A stretch of DNA of 9,170 nucleotides from an uncultured Collinsella sp. (GTDB taxonomy: Bacteria; Actinomycetota; Coriobacteriia; Coriobacteriales; Coriobacteriaceae), in assembly GCA_900550205.1 (NCBI GenBank), contig URRJ01000074.1, positions 1 through 9,170 of the forward strand. The letters run 5' to 3'. The position numbers and the translations under genes were made by a program. Positions 1-6,654 of the stretch are shown here, piece by piece. Under the pieces are notes generated by a model. That model was not told the DNA's origin and did no database searches. It saw nothing but the letters and a program-made list of their open reading frames with translations. Positions within the stretch are counted from its first letter, which is position 1. The number at the start of each line of letters is the position of its first letter.

Positions 1-661
1 TGACCATCTCGCCCGGGGTGAGGTCGCCGAAGGTGCCGGCATGTGCGCCACCCTTAGGGGCCTCGAAGCCTTCGGGCAGCCAACCGGCCTCGGGGGCCTT
101 CAGGAACAGGGCGGAGGCGGCGATCATCACAAAGAAGATGACGCCGAGCGCCTTAAGGGCGCCAAAGATGCCCAGGCTCGGGATGAGCAGCGAGGCGAGC
201 ACCGGGGACAGCACGGCGGGGCCGGCGGTCGAAGCGGCCAGGGTGATGCCGGAGGCGAGACCCTTCTTGTCGATGAACCACTTTTGGCCGGTGGTGAGCG
301 CCGGGTTGTAGCCCAGGCCGTTGCCGATGGCGGCGACGAGCGAGAACCACAGGTAGAACTGCCACGGCTCGGTGACGGTGCCGGACATGAACCAGCCCAG
401 GCCGTAGCACACGGCGGCGGCGATCACGACGTTGCGCGGGCCGATCTTATCGGAGATGCGGCCGGCGAAGATGCCCGTCACGGCCATGATGGTCTGAAAG
501 ACCGGGAAGGCCCAGGTAAGAGCGCTGGACCACTCGGGGTAGACGGCGAGCAGGTTCTTGCTCACGACGGAATACAGCGCGATGGAGCTGATGAAGAACA
601 TGGTGACGCACGCGGCGGAAAGCACGGCGGCGCGACCCTTGTTGGAGTTGGTGGAAGCCAT
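1..661 (-). CDS. MFS transporter, oxalate/formate antiporter-like (partial, C-terminus beyond window)
   Basis: An integral membrane carrier of the major facilitator superfamily. The frame stays open from an ATG at 661 to the window edge, giving about 220 residues, roughly the first half of a usual 400-450-residue carrier. Hydrophobic segments lie near residues 12-34, 48-66, 77-94, 100-118, 134-160 and 168-190, consistent with the N-terminal six-helix bundle. The loop after the second segment has GRISDKIGPR (about residues 67-76), a match to MFS motif A. The pattern IGNGLGYNPALTTGQKWF in helix 4 resembles OxlT-type (oxalate:formate antiporter) carriers. A purine-rich GAAAGAG about 8 nt upstream can serve as ribosome-binding site. 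The gene lies 66 nt downstream of the SDR gene on the same strand, so it probably moves that enzyme's substrate or product. The substrate is unknown; the subfamily is named from general resemblance. Confidence 0.85.
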   Translation of the reverse strand, partial: MASTNSNKGRAAVLSAACVTMFFISSIALYSVVSKNLLAVYPEWSSALTWAFPVFQTIMAVTGIFAGRISDKIGPRNVVIAAAVCYGLGWFMSGTVTEPWQFYLWFSLVAAIGNGLGYNPALTTGQKWFIDKKGLASGITLAASTAGPAVLSPVLASLLIPSLGIFGALKALGVIFFVMIAASALFLKAPEAGWLPEGFEAPKGGAHAGTFGDLTPGEMV

Positions 662-684
662 TGGACTCTTTCTAATCGATACGG

Positions 685-715
685 GGGAGGAGCGGGCGTG
701 TCCGCGGAGCCTCCC
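685..715 (-). repeat. Intercistronic imperfect stem-loop between SDR and MFS genes
   Basis: GGGAGG (685-690) pairs with CCTCCC (710-715), and inside it GCGG (692-695) pairs with CCGC (702-705), separated by a small asymmetric internal loop. No T-run follows on the minus strand, so a classical intrinsic terminator is unlikely. It may instead mark the 3' end of a processed SDR message, or lower expression of the downstream carrier relative to the enzyme. In a GC-rich genome such pairing can occur by chance. Confidence 0.35.
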
Positions 716-727
716 TGTCATGTTGGT

Positions 728-1609
728 TTACTGGTCGGTCGGCTTGGCGACGCCGGACTCATCGGACCAGAGCTCGACACCCTTGTTCTTAAGGTAGTTG
801 TCGGCATAGGCGCGACGGCCGCCGGGCTTGGCGGTGAGGTCGCCCATCATGTTGGAGAAGCCGCCGTCGACCTTGATGGCGTCGCCGGTGGTAAAGTCCG
901 AGCGCTTGGACGCCAGGAACATGACGGCGTTGGCGATATCGCTGACCTCGCCGATGCGGCGCGTGGCGATCAGGCGGCTGCGGCTCTTTTCGACCTCGGG
1001 GTCGGCGTAGAAATTGGCCGACATGGGGGTTTTGACAAAGCAGGGCTCGACGCAGTTGGAGCGCACGCCGTAGGGGCCCCACTCGGCGGCGAGCATCTTG
1101 GACATCATGTTGACGCCGGCCTTGGTGGAGCTGTACACGCCCGAGAACGTCTCGGGGGAGTGGCTGGCGACGGTGGAGATGTGCACCAGGCGACCCTGGC
1201 CGGCCTTGATCATCTCGCGACCAAAGCGCTGCGAGGTGATGAAGTAGCCGGTGAGGTTGACGTTGAGCACCTGCTCCCAGTCGCTCAGCGGCAGGTCCTC
1301 CATAGCGGCGAAGCGCAGGATGCCGGCGGTGTTGACGAGGACGTCGACGCGGCCGAAGTTGGCGATGGTGGCGTCGACGGCGGCCTGAACCTCGGCCTCG
1401 TCGGTGGCGTTCATTTTGTAGCCCTCGGCGTGGATGCCAAACTCGGCAGCGAGGTCGGCGGCAGCGGCCTTGACCTTCTCCTCGTCCAGGTCGAGCATGA
1501 CGACGTTGGCGCCATTGCGGGCGAACTCGCGGCAGATCTCGGCGCCCATACCGCCGAGTGCGCCGGTCACGGCGCAGACATCGCCCTCGAGCTTAAGCCA
1601 ATTGCTCAT
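728..1609 (-). CDS. Short-chain dehydrogenase/reductase (classical SDR, NAD-type) with C-terminal extension
   Basis: A cytosolic Rossmann-fold oxidoreductase of 293 residues that probably interconverts a hydroxyl and a keto group using NAD(H). The cofactor motif is TGALGGMG (15-22). Asp40 at the end of beta-2 (LDLD) favours NAD over NADP. NTAG at 93-96 replaces the usual NNAG. Asn118, Tyr159 and Lys163 (YSSTK) match the catalytic residues. The position 13 residues before the Tyr, normally Ser, is Thr146 (HIST). The usual PG turn after beta-6 is PC (189-190). The classical core ends near DGG (248-250), followed by about 43 extra residues rich in charged and polar side chains; classical SDRs are usually about 250 residues. 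An AAGGGAAG ribosome-binding site lies just upstream of the ATG. The MFS carrier follows and a LysR gene is divergent. Sterol or bile-acid, sugar-alcohol or other substrates are all possible; no specific role is supported. Confidence 0.92.
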   Translation of the reverse strand: MSNWLKLEGDVCAVTGALGGMGAEICREFARNGANVVMLDLDEEKVKAAAADLAAEFGIHAEGYKMNATDEAEVQAAVDATIANFGRVDVLVNTAGILRFAAMEDLPLSDWEQVLNVNLTGYFITSQRFGREMIKAGQGRLVHISTVASHSPETFSGVYSSTKAGVNMMSKMLAAEWGPYGVRSNCVEPCFVKTPMSANFYADPEVEKSRSRLIATRRIGEVSDIANAVMFLASKRSDFTTGDAIKVDGGFSNMMGDLTAKPGGRRAYADNYLKNKGVELWSDESGVAKPTDQ

Positions 1610-1678
1610 AGGAACTTCCCTTCTTGTGCCTCCCGGTGGGTCTCTCCCATTAACTGACCCACGTGGTTTTCGCTGGTT

Positions 1679-1707
1679 ATCGTATGCTTTGCATTTGCGC
1701 AGGTGAA
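1679..1707 (-). promoter_or_regulatory. Candidate promoter for the SDR-MFS operon
   Basis: Read on the minus strand, TTCACC (plus-strand 1702-1707) and TACGAT (1679-1684) are separated by exactly 17 nt. Each matches four of six consensus positions. Transcription would start near 1672, leaving a leader of about 60 nt before the SDR start. It overlaps the candidate LysR promoter on the other strand, as expected for a LysR-controlled divergent pair. Confidence 0.4.
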
Positions 1708-1714
1708 TTGCATA
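1683..1714. promoter_or_regulatory. Candidate LysR operator: nested inverted and direct repeats
   Basis: TATGC (1683-1687) and GCATA (1710-1714) form an outer inverted repeat. ATGC-TTT-GCAT (1684-1694) forms a compact inner one. TTGCAT occurs twice, at 1689-1694 and 1708-1713, spaced 19 bp apart or close to two helical turns. The cluster sits over both candidate divergent promoters. LysR regulators typically bind as tetramers to two sites about two to three turns apart, so this is a reasonable recognition and activation site pair. Assignment rests on position and symmetry only. Confidence 0.4.
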
Positions 1715-1725
1715 TTTGTTAGAAT
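1695..1725 (+). promoter_or_regulatory. Candidate promoter for the LysR-type regulator
   Basis: TAGAAT (1720-1725) matches five of six -10 consensus positions. The best upstream partner is TTGCGC (1695-1700) at 19 nt, a little long. It would produce a leader of about 110 nt before the GTG start at 1842. The -35 part overlaps the minus-strand SDR promoter, so a regulator bound here could affect both genes. Confidence 0.35.
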
Positions 1726-1841
1726 GGCGTTAACCGTAGGTTTACACCATGTGCTGCAGTTTGCCTATGTTGAGCATGTGGCCTGCGAAAACGACCCCCT
1801 GCGGCACCGTGTGGCCGTACGTGCGAAAACGGAGAGATGAC

Positions 1842-2720
1842 GTGTACGATCGACGACTTGAGGCCATTTCGGCCGCCGCGGAGCTGGGAAGCTTCTCGCG
1901 CGCCGCGGCAAAATTGCGCGTGTCGACGCCGGCGCTCGTCAAACAGGTGTCGGGGTTCGAGGCCGAGTTTGGCATCACGCTGTTCGAGCGCTCACATTCG
2001 GGCGTCAAGGTGACGCCGGCGGGTGCGTTGCTGGTAGACGACGCGCGCTCGATCATGCGCCAGTCCGAGGATGCCCTGCGCCGCGCCCGACGCGCGGCGG
2101 GCGATGGCGGTGCGGTTCGCCTGGGCGTGTCGATGATGTGCCCGGGCCGTCAGACGCTTTCGATGTGGACGGGCGTACACGAGCTGGAGCCGTCGCTGCG
2201 TTTTGAGATCGTACCGGTGAGCGACCTCTACGACGAGCGCGAATCCGTCATGCGCAGCTTGGGCCGCGAGGTCGATGTGGTGCAGTCGAGTTTTTCTACC
2301 CCACGCTGGGGCGACGCCTGCCAAAAGCTCCGCATCGTTAACGTGCCGTTTTATATCGACCTGCCGCGCACGAGCCCGCTGGCGCGCAAGAATCACATTA
2401 CGGTCGCCGACTTGGAGGGCATGCGCCTGCGCGTGCTCCGTCACGGCAACGACGCTATGGACAGTCTGCGCATCGACCTGTTGGCTGACGGCGGTGTGGA
2501 CGTGATCGACGTGGACAGCTTTGACTTTGCGCTCTTTAACGAGGCAGAGGAAAAGGGTGACGCGGTGCTCACCTGCGGGGCGTGGTCGGGGGTGCACCCA
2601 GCCTTTGTGGGCGTGCCGTTCCTGTGCGGCCGTGAGGTGCCGGTCTTTTTGCACTATCCGCTCGAGCCCACCCTCCAAGTCCAAAAATTCGTCAACGCCA
2701 TGGCCCAACTCCTCAACTAG
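1842..2720 (+). CDS. LysR-family transcriptional regulator
   Basis: A DNA-binding regulator of 292 residues, the usual LysR length. Residues 1-60 form the winged helix-turn-helix: RRLEAISAAAELGSFSRAAAKL, then STPALVKQVSGFEAEFGITLFER, the classic LysR recognition helix and wing (given here as two separate segments with the start of the second overlapping helix 3). About residues 92-285 form the periplasmic-binding-protein-like effector domain. The GTG at 1842 is chosen because GGAGAG lies five nt upstream and the product then begins at the standard LysR N-terminus; the in-frame ATG at 1749 would add 31 residues unrelated to the family. The gene diverges from the SDR-MFS pair, so control of that pair by a small-molecule co-inducer is the simplest reading. 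The effector domain is poorly conserved and the ligand cannot be guessed. Confidence 0.9.
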   Translation: MYDRRLEAISAAAELGSFSRAAAKLRVSTPALVKQVSGFEAEFGITLFERSHSGVKVTPAGALLVDDARSIMRQSEDALRRARRAAGDGGAVRLGVSMMCPGRQTLSMWTGVHELEPSLRFEIVPVSDLYDERESVMRSLGREVDVVQSSFSTPRWGDACQKLRIVNVPFYIDLPRTSPLARKNHITVADLEGMRLRVLRHGNDAMDSLRIDLLADGGVDVIDVDSFDFALFNEAEEKGDAVLTCGAWSGVHPAFVGVPFLCGREVPVFLHYPLEPTLQVQKFVNAMAQLLN

Positions 2721-2736
2721 CTCATCCTTACAAAAC

Positions 2737-2784
2737 GAGGCCCTGGCCAAACGGCCAGGGCCTCACCAACTTTTATTCTGTTTT
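2737..2784 (+). terminator. Rho-independent terminator after the LysR gene, possibly bidirectional
   Basis: A perfect 12-bp stem (2737-2748 with 2753-2764), GAGGCCCTGGCC against its complement, encloses an AAAC tetraloop. The plus strand continues ACCAAC then TTTTATTCTGTTTT. The stem begins 16 nt after the LysR stop. On the minus strand the same stem is followed by GTTTTG, so it may also stop read-through from the convergent ABC operon. The T-rich tract starts six nt after the stem, slightly farther than ideal. Confidence 0.8.
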
Positions 2785-2806
2785 AATGACGGGTTGATTG
2801 CGCGCA

Positions 2807-2912
2807 GGAGGTCTCCCAGGCGGGCCGGGGTGTAACTTCCGCGCGCAGTTTCGCAGCGAAGCGAGAATGTTTGAGCACGGAGGTTACACCCCGGCCCGCC
2901 TGGGAGACCTCC
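2807..2912. repeat. Long foldback (inverted repeat) element, two 35-bp arms and 36-nt loop
   Basis: Arms 2807-2841 and 2878-2912 are complementary at 34 of 35 positions. The single difference would be a U.G wobble in plus-strand RNA and an A.C mismatch in minus-strand RNA. The 36-nt loop contains a smaller hairpin, TTCGC-A-GCGAA (2850-2860). The element lies between the LysR terminator and the stop of the ABC operon, only 15 nt from that stop. Neither side has a T-run, so it is not a textbook intrinsic terminator, and it adds to the terminator at 2737. No target-site duplication is evident. It could be a palindromic repeat family member, a small non-autonomous mobile element, or a 3' mRNA-stabilising structure for the exporter transcript. 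Confidence 0.85.
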
Positions 2913-2927
2913 GTGGAACAAACCTAC

Positions 2928-4847
2928 CTACTCGAGCTCAAACGCTCCGGTGTAGAGCTGATAGTAATATCCGCGCTTGGCGATCAGCTCGTCGTGGTTG
3001 CCGCGCTCGATAATGCGGCCGTGGTCCAGGCAGATGATCGCGTCGGAGTTGCGCACGGTGGACAGGCGGTGCGCGATGACAAACGTCGTGCGGCCTTCCA
3101 TGAGCTTGTCCATGCCGGCTTGCACGATAGCCTCGGTGCGGGTGTCGATGGAGCTCGTGGCCTCGTCCAGGATCATCGCCGGCGGATCGGCGACGGCAGC
3201 GCGTGCAATCGAAATCAGCTGGCGCTGGCCTTGCGACAGCTGGGCGCCGTTGCCGGTGAGCATGGTGTCGTAGCCGTCGGGCAGGCGGGTGATAAAGTCG
3301 TCCGCGCCCGCGAGCTTGGCCGCCGCGATGCACTCCTCGTCGGTGGCGTCCAGGTTGCCGTAGCGGATGTTATCCATCACGGTGCCGGTGAACAGGTTCA
3401 CGTCCTGCAGCACCACGCCCAGCGAGCGGCGCAGGTCTGCCTTGCGGATCTTGTTGACGTTGATGCCGTCGTAGCGAATCTTGCCGTCGGCGATGTCATA
3501 GAAGCGGTTGATGAGGTTGGTGATGGTCGTCTTACCGGCACCGGTGGCGCCGACAAACGCGACTTTCTGGCCCGGCTTGGCAAACACGGACACGCCGTGC
3601 AGCACCTCGTGGTCGGGCGTGTAGCCAAAGTCGACGTTGTCCATGACCAGGTCGCCGCGCAGCGGCACGTACTCGATCTCGCCGGTTGCGCGGTGCGGAT
3701 GTTTCCACGCCCACATGCCGGTGTGGTGGTCGGCCTCCTCGAGCTGCCAGGTATCGGGGTTCACCTGAGCGTTGACGAGCGTCACATAGCCTTCGTCGGC
3801 TTCGGGCTCCTCGTCGATGAGCTCAAAGATGCGGTCGGCGCCGGCGAGGCCCATGACCACGGCGTTGATCTGCTGCGAGATCTGACCGATCTGTCCGCAG
3901 AACTGCTTGGTCATGTTGAGGAACGGCACCACGACGGCGATGGACAGCGTCATGCCCGAGATGCTCAGGTTGGGCACGCCCAGCGCCAGAAAAATGCCGC
4001 CTACCAGTGCGACCAGTACGTAGAGCAGGTTGCCCAGGTTCATCAGGATAGGCATGAGGATGTTGGCGTACATGTTGGCCTTCTGCGAGACCTCGAAGAG
4101 CTTTTCGTTGCGCTCGTCAAAATCGGCCTCGGCGGCAGACTCGTGACAGAATGCCTTGACGACCTTCTGGCCGTTCATGACTTCCTCGATATGACCCTCG
4201 ACCACGCCGAGCTCGGTCTGCTGCGCAATAAAGAAGCGCGCGGAGTTGGAGCCGAGCAGCTTGGTCATAAAGGTCATAAAGGCGACGCCGGCCACAATGA
4301 CCAGGCACATCCAAACGCTGTAGTACAGCATGATAAAGAACACCGTGACGATGACTATGGTCGTCATGAGCAGGTTGGGCAGCGACTGGCTGATCATCTG
4401 GCGCAGCGTGTCGATGTCGTTGGTGTAGTGGCTCATGATGTCGCCGCGCTGGTGCGTGTCGAAGTAGCGGATCGGCAGGTCCTGCATGCGGTTGAACATC
4501 TTCTCGCGCAGCTTCTCCAGCGAGCCCTGCGTGACGATGGCCATGGCGCGGTTCCAGAACAGCGAGGACAGGATGCCGACGCCGTAGATGCAGGCGAGGG
4601 TGGTCACGAGCTGCAGAATCTTGGGCTGCGCGGTCGTCCAATCGCCCGACTGCCACGATTCGCTAATAATCTGCAGGGCGCTCTGAAGGAAGGTCGCGCC
4701 GATGGAGTTGATGATGGCGCAGAGCACCACGCCGACGACGACGAGGGGCAAAAGCACGGGGTAGAAGCCAAAGAGCGTCTTGATGAGGCGCGACATGGTG
4801 CCGCCCTTGCGGTTGAGTGCGCGCTCGGCGGTCGTTGCCTTACTCAT
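2928..4847 (-). CDS. ABC exporter half-transporter B (catalytic-site subunit of heterodimer)
   Basis: A type IV (MDR-like) ABC half-transporter of 639 residues: six membrane helices within about residues 25-310, then a nucleotide-binding domain from about 400. Seen motifs are Walker A GATGAGKT (433-440), Q-loop Gln481, signature LSQGQ (537-541), Walker B ending Asp561-Glu562 with the catalytic glutamate, D-loop SSID, and switch His593. The second signature Gly is replaced by Gln (LSQGQ instead of LSGGQ). The catalytic Glu and His are intact, unlike in the partner encoded just upstream. Residues about 356-400 form an extended linker between the membrane and ATPase domains, with TGMWAWKHPH. The ATG at 4847 is preferred because AAGGAGG lies eight nt upstream and the start overlaps the previous stop as ATGAGTAA; the frame stays open 57 residues farther up, but that part is low-complexity and Arg-rich. 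It would work with half A as a drug, lipid or peptide exporter. Confidence 0.93.
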   Translation of the reverse strand: MSKATTAERALNRKGGTMSRLIKTLFGFYPVLLPLVVVGVVLCAIINSIGATFLQSALQIISESWQSGDWTTAQPKILQLVTTLACIYGVGILSSLFWNRAMAIVTQGSLEKLREKMFNRMQDLPIRYFDTHQRGDIMSHYTNDIDTLRQMISQSLPNLLMTTIVIVTVFFIMLYYSVWMCLVIVAGVAFMTFMTKLLGSNSARFFIAQQTELGVVEGHIEEVMNGQKVVKAFCHESAAEADFDERNEKLFEVSQKANMYANILMPILMNLGNLLYVLVALVGGIFLALGVPNLSISGMTLSIAVVVPFLNMTKQFCGQIGQISQQINAVVMGLAGADRIFELIDEEPEADEGYVTLVNAQVNPDTWQLEEADHHTGMWAWKHPHRATGEIEYVPLRGDLVMDNVDFGYTPDHEVLHGVSVFAKPGQKVAFVGATGAGKTTITNLINRFYDIADGKIRYDGINVNKIRKADLRRSLGVVLQDVNLFTGTVMDNIRYGNLDATDEECIAAAKLAGADDFITRLPDGYDTMLTGNGAQLSQGQRQLISIARAAVADPPAMILDEATSSIDTRTEAIVQAGMDKLMEGRTTFVIAHRLSTVRNSDAIICLDHGRIIERGNHDELIAKRGYYYQLYTGAFELE

Positions 4848-6654
4848 GTGCCTCGCCTCCTTCCTGGGTCTGAGCTTGCGTTGCGGATGCCTCGGTGTCG
4901 GCCTCGACGACCCCTTCGCCCTCGGCAGACATCTTGTTCTGCGAGGTAAAGGTCTCGCGGTAGATCTCGCTTGTCTTAAGCAGTTCATCATGGTTGCCGA
5001 TCTGCGCGATGTGGCCACCCTCCATGACGATGATGCGGTCGGCGTCCTGCACGGAGCTAATGCGCTGGGCGATGATGAGCTTGGTCGTGTTGGGCAGATA
5101 GCTTGCCAGTCCTGCGCGAATCTTGGCGTCGGTCTTGGTGTCGACGGCGCTGGTGGAGTCGTCCAGGATCAAGATCTTGGGGCGACGCAGCAGGGCACGC
5201 GCAATGCACAGGCGCTGCTTCTGACCGCCGGAAACATTGGAGCCGCCCTGTTCGATCCAGGTGTCATAGCCCTTGGGGAAGCCATCGACAAACTCGTCGG
5301 CGCAGGCCAGGTGCGCGGCCTCGTGAACCTCTTCGTCGGTGGCATTCGGGTCGCCCCAACGCAGGTTCTCGGCGATGGTGCCGCTAAACAGCACGTTTTT
5401 CTGCAGCACCATGGCGACCTGGTGGCGCAGAGCGTCCAAGTCGTAGTCGCGCACATCTACGCCGCCCACGCGCACGGTGCCCTCGGTGGCGTCGTACAGG
5501 CGGGCGATGAGGTTTACGAGCGTGGACTTGGCCGAGCCGGTGCCGCCGATGATGCCGATGGTCTCGCCGCTCTTAATGTGCAGGTCGATATCGTCGAGCG
5601 CCTGGCGCTTCGCATGCGCGGAGTACTTAAAGCTCACGTGGTCAAAGTCGATGGAACCGTCGGCCACCTCGAGCACGGGCTCGGCGGGATCGGCGATCGT
5701 GGGCTCGGCAGCAAGCACCTCGGTAATGCGGTGCGCCGATTCGTCGGCCATGGTCACCATGACAAAGATCATCGACAGCTGCATCAGGCTCATGAGGATC
5801 TGGAAACCATAGGTAAAGATCGAGGAGAGCTGGCCCACGTCGAACAGCGTGCCCTGGCTCGTGATGATGAGCTTGGAGCCCAGGTAGATGATGACGACAA
5901 ATGCGCCGTTGACGCAGATGTTCATCATGGGGTTGTTAAAGGCGAGCAGCTTCTCGGCGCGGGTGAAGTCCATCTGGACGTCGCGTGCGGCGGTCGCGAA
6001 CTTCTCCTTCTCAAAGTCTTCGCGCACATAGCTCTTGACCACGCGCATGCCGGTGACGTTTTCCTCGACGGACTCGTTAAGGGCGTCGTACTTGTGGAAC
6101 ACGCGCGAGAAGATGGGGCGCACCTTAAAGATGATAAAGAACAGTCCAAAGCCCAGCAGCGGAATGATGACCAGGTAGACCATGGCGACGCTGCCGCCCA
6201 TGATAAACGCCATGGTAAAGGCGAAGATCAAGACCAGCGGCGCGCGCACGGCGATACGGATGATCATCATAAAGGCCTGCTGTACGTTGTTGATATCGGT
6301 GGTCAGGCGCGTGACGAGCGAGGAGCTCGAGAACTCATCGATGTTGGCAAAGCTGAACGTCTGGATCTTGTAGAACAGGTCGTGACGCAGGTTCTTGGCG
6401 AACCCGCAGCTTGCATGGCTGCAGGTGACGCCGGCAGCGGCGCCAAAAGCAAGCGACGTCAGCGCGATGAGCACCAAAAAGCCTGCGGTGGGAAGCATCT
6501 CGGCTACGGTGGTGCCGTCTTTGATGGCGTCGATCAGGTTGGCGGTGATAAATGGAATCAGCATCTCGCAGAGCACCTCGCCAAGCACGAGCAATGGCGT
6601 GGCAACAGCGACTTTCATATAGTCGCGGATGCTGCCCATGAGGGTTTTAATCAT
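4840..6654 (-). CDS. ABC exporter half-transporter A (degenerate-site subunit of heterodimer)
   Basis: A 604-residue half-transporter with six membrane helices within about residues 13-300 and an ATPase domain from about 333. The Walker A is GGTGSAKST (370-378), with Ala375 in place of the usual third Gly. The Q-loop is Gln418 and the signature VSGGQ (474-478) is canonical. Walker B ends Asp498-Asp499, so the catalytic Glu is Asp. The switch residue is Gln530, not His. These are the typical changes of the degenerate subunit in heterodimeric exporters such as TM287/288 and BmrCD, as known from the family. The C-terminal tail (about 573-604) is acidic and low-complexity. The ATG overlaps the marR stop as ATGATTAA and GGGAGG lies six nt upstream, indicating translational coupling. 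It probably pairs with half B in the membrane. The substrate is unknown; with a MarR regulator, export of toxic small molecules is a fair inference. Confidence 0.93.
   Translation of the reverse strand: MIKTLMGSIRDYMKVAVATPLLVLGEVLCEMLIPFITANLIDAIKDGTTVAEMLPTAGFLVLIALTSLAFGAAAGVTCSHASCGFAKNLRHDLFYKIQTFSFANIDEFSSSSLVTRLTTDINNVQQAFMMIIRIAVRAPLVLIFAFTMAFIMGGSVAMVYLVIIPLLGFGLFFIIFKVRPIFSRVFHKYDALNESVEENVTGMRVVKSYVREDFEKEKFATAARDVQMDFTRAEKLLAFNNPMMNICVNGAFVVIIYLGSKLIITSQGTLFDVGQLSSIFTYGFQILMSLMQLSMIFVMVTMADESAHRITEVLAAEPTIADPAEPVLEVADGSIDFDHVSFKYSAHAKRQALDDIDLHIKSGETIGIIGGTGSAKSTLVNLIARLYDATEGTVRVGGVDVRDYDLDALRHQVAMVLQKNVLFSGTIAENLRWGDPNATDEEVHEAAHLACADEFVDGFPKGYDTWIEQGGSNVSGGQKQRLCIARALLRRPKILILDDSTSAVDTKTDAKIRAGLASYLPNTTKLIIAQRISSVQDADRIIVMEGGHIAQIGNHDELLKTSEIYRETFTSQNKMSAEGEGVVEADTEASATQAQTQEGGEAHE

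Noticed and set aside
728..1609. Assignment of the SDR as the 7-beta-hydroxysteroid dehydrogenase known from Collinsella
   Set aside because: The N-terminal cofactor motif and catalytic region as I remember them for that enzyme differ clearly; only the broad SDR family is supported.
41..1657. 538-residue plus-strand open frame opposite the SDR and MFS genes
   Set aside because: Composition is Gly/Ala/Asp/His-heavy with no domain pattern, and it is antisense to a clear SDR and MFS. It is the typical long antisense frame of GC-rich DNA.
1749..1841. Upstream in-frame ATG extension of the LysR protein (31 residues)
   Set aside because: The extension does not resemble a LysR N-terminus, and the GTG at 1842 has a well-placed GGAGAG and gives the standard family start.
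2807..2912. Foldback element as the intrinsic terminator of the ABC operon
   Set aside because: No T-run follows the stem on either strand, and a better terminator exists at 2737-2784.
2871..4949. 692-residue plus-strand open frame opposite ABC half B
   Set aside because: Antisense to a gene with all ABC motifs; the product is rich in Val, Asp, His and Gly without recognisable folds, so it is a shadow frame.
4848..5018. 57-residue N-terminal extension of ABC half B
   Set aside because: It is Arg-rich shadow sequence inside the coding region of half A; the ATG at 4847 has a strong ribosome-binding site and overlaps the preceding stop.
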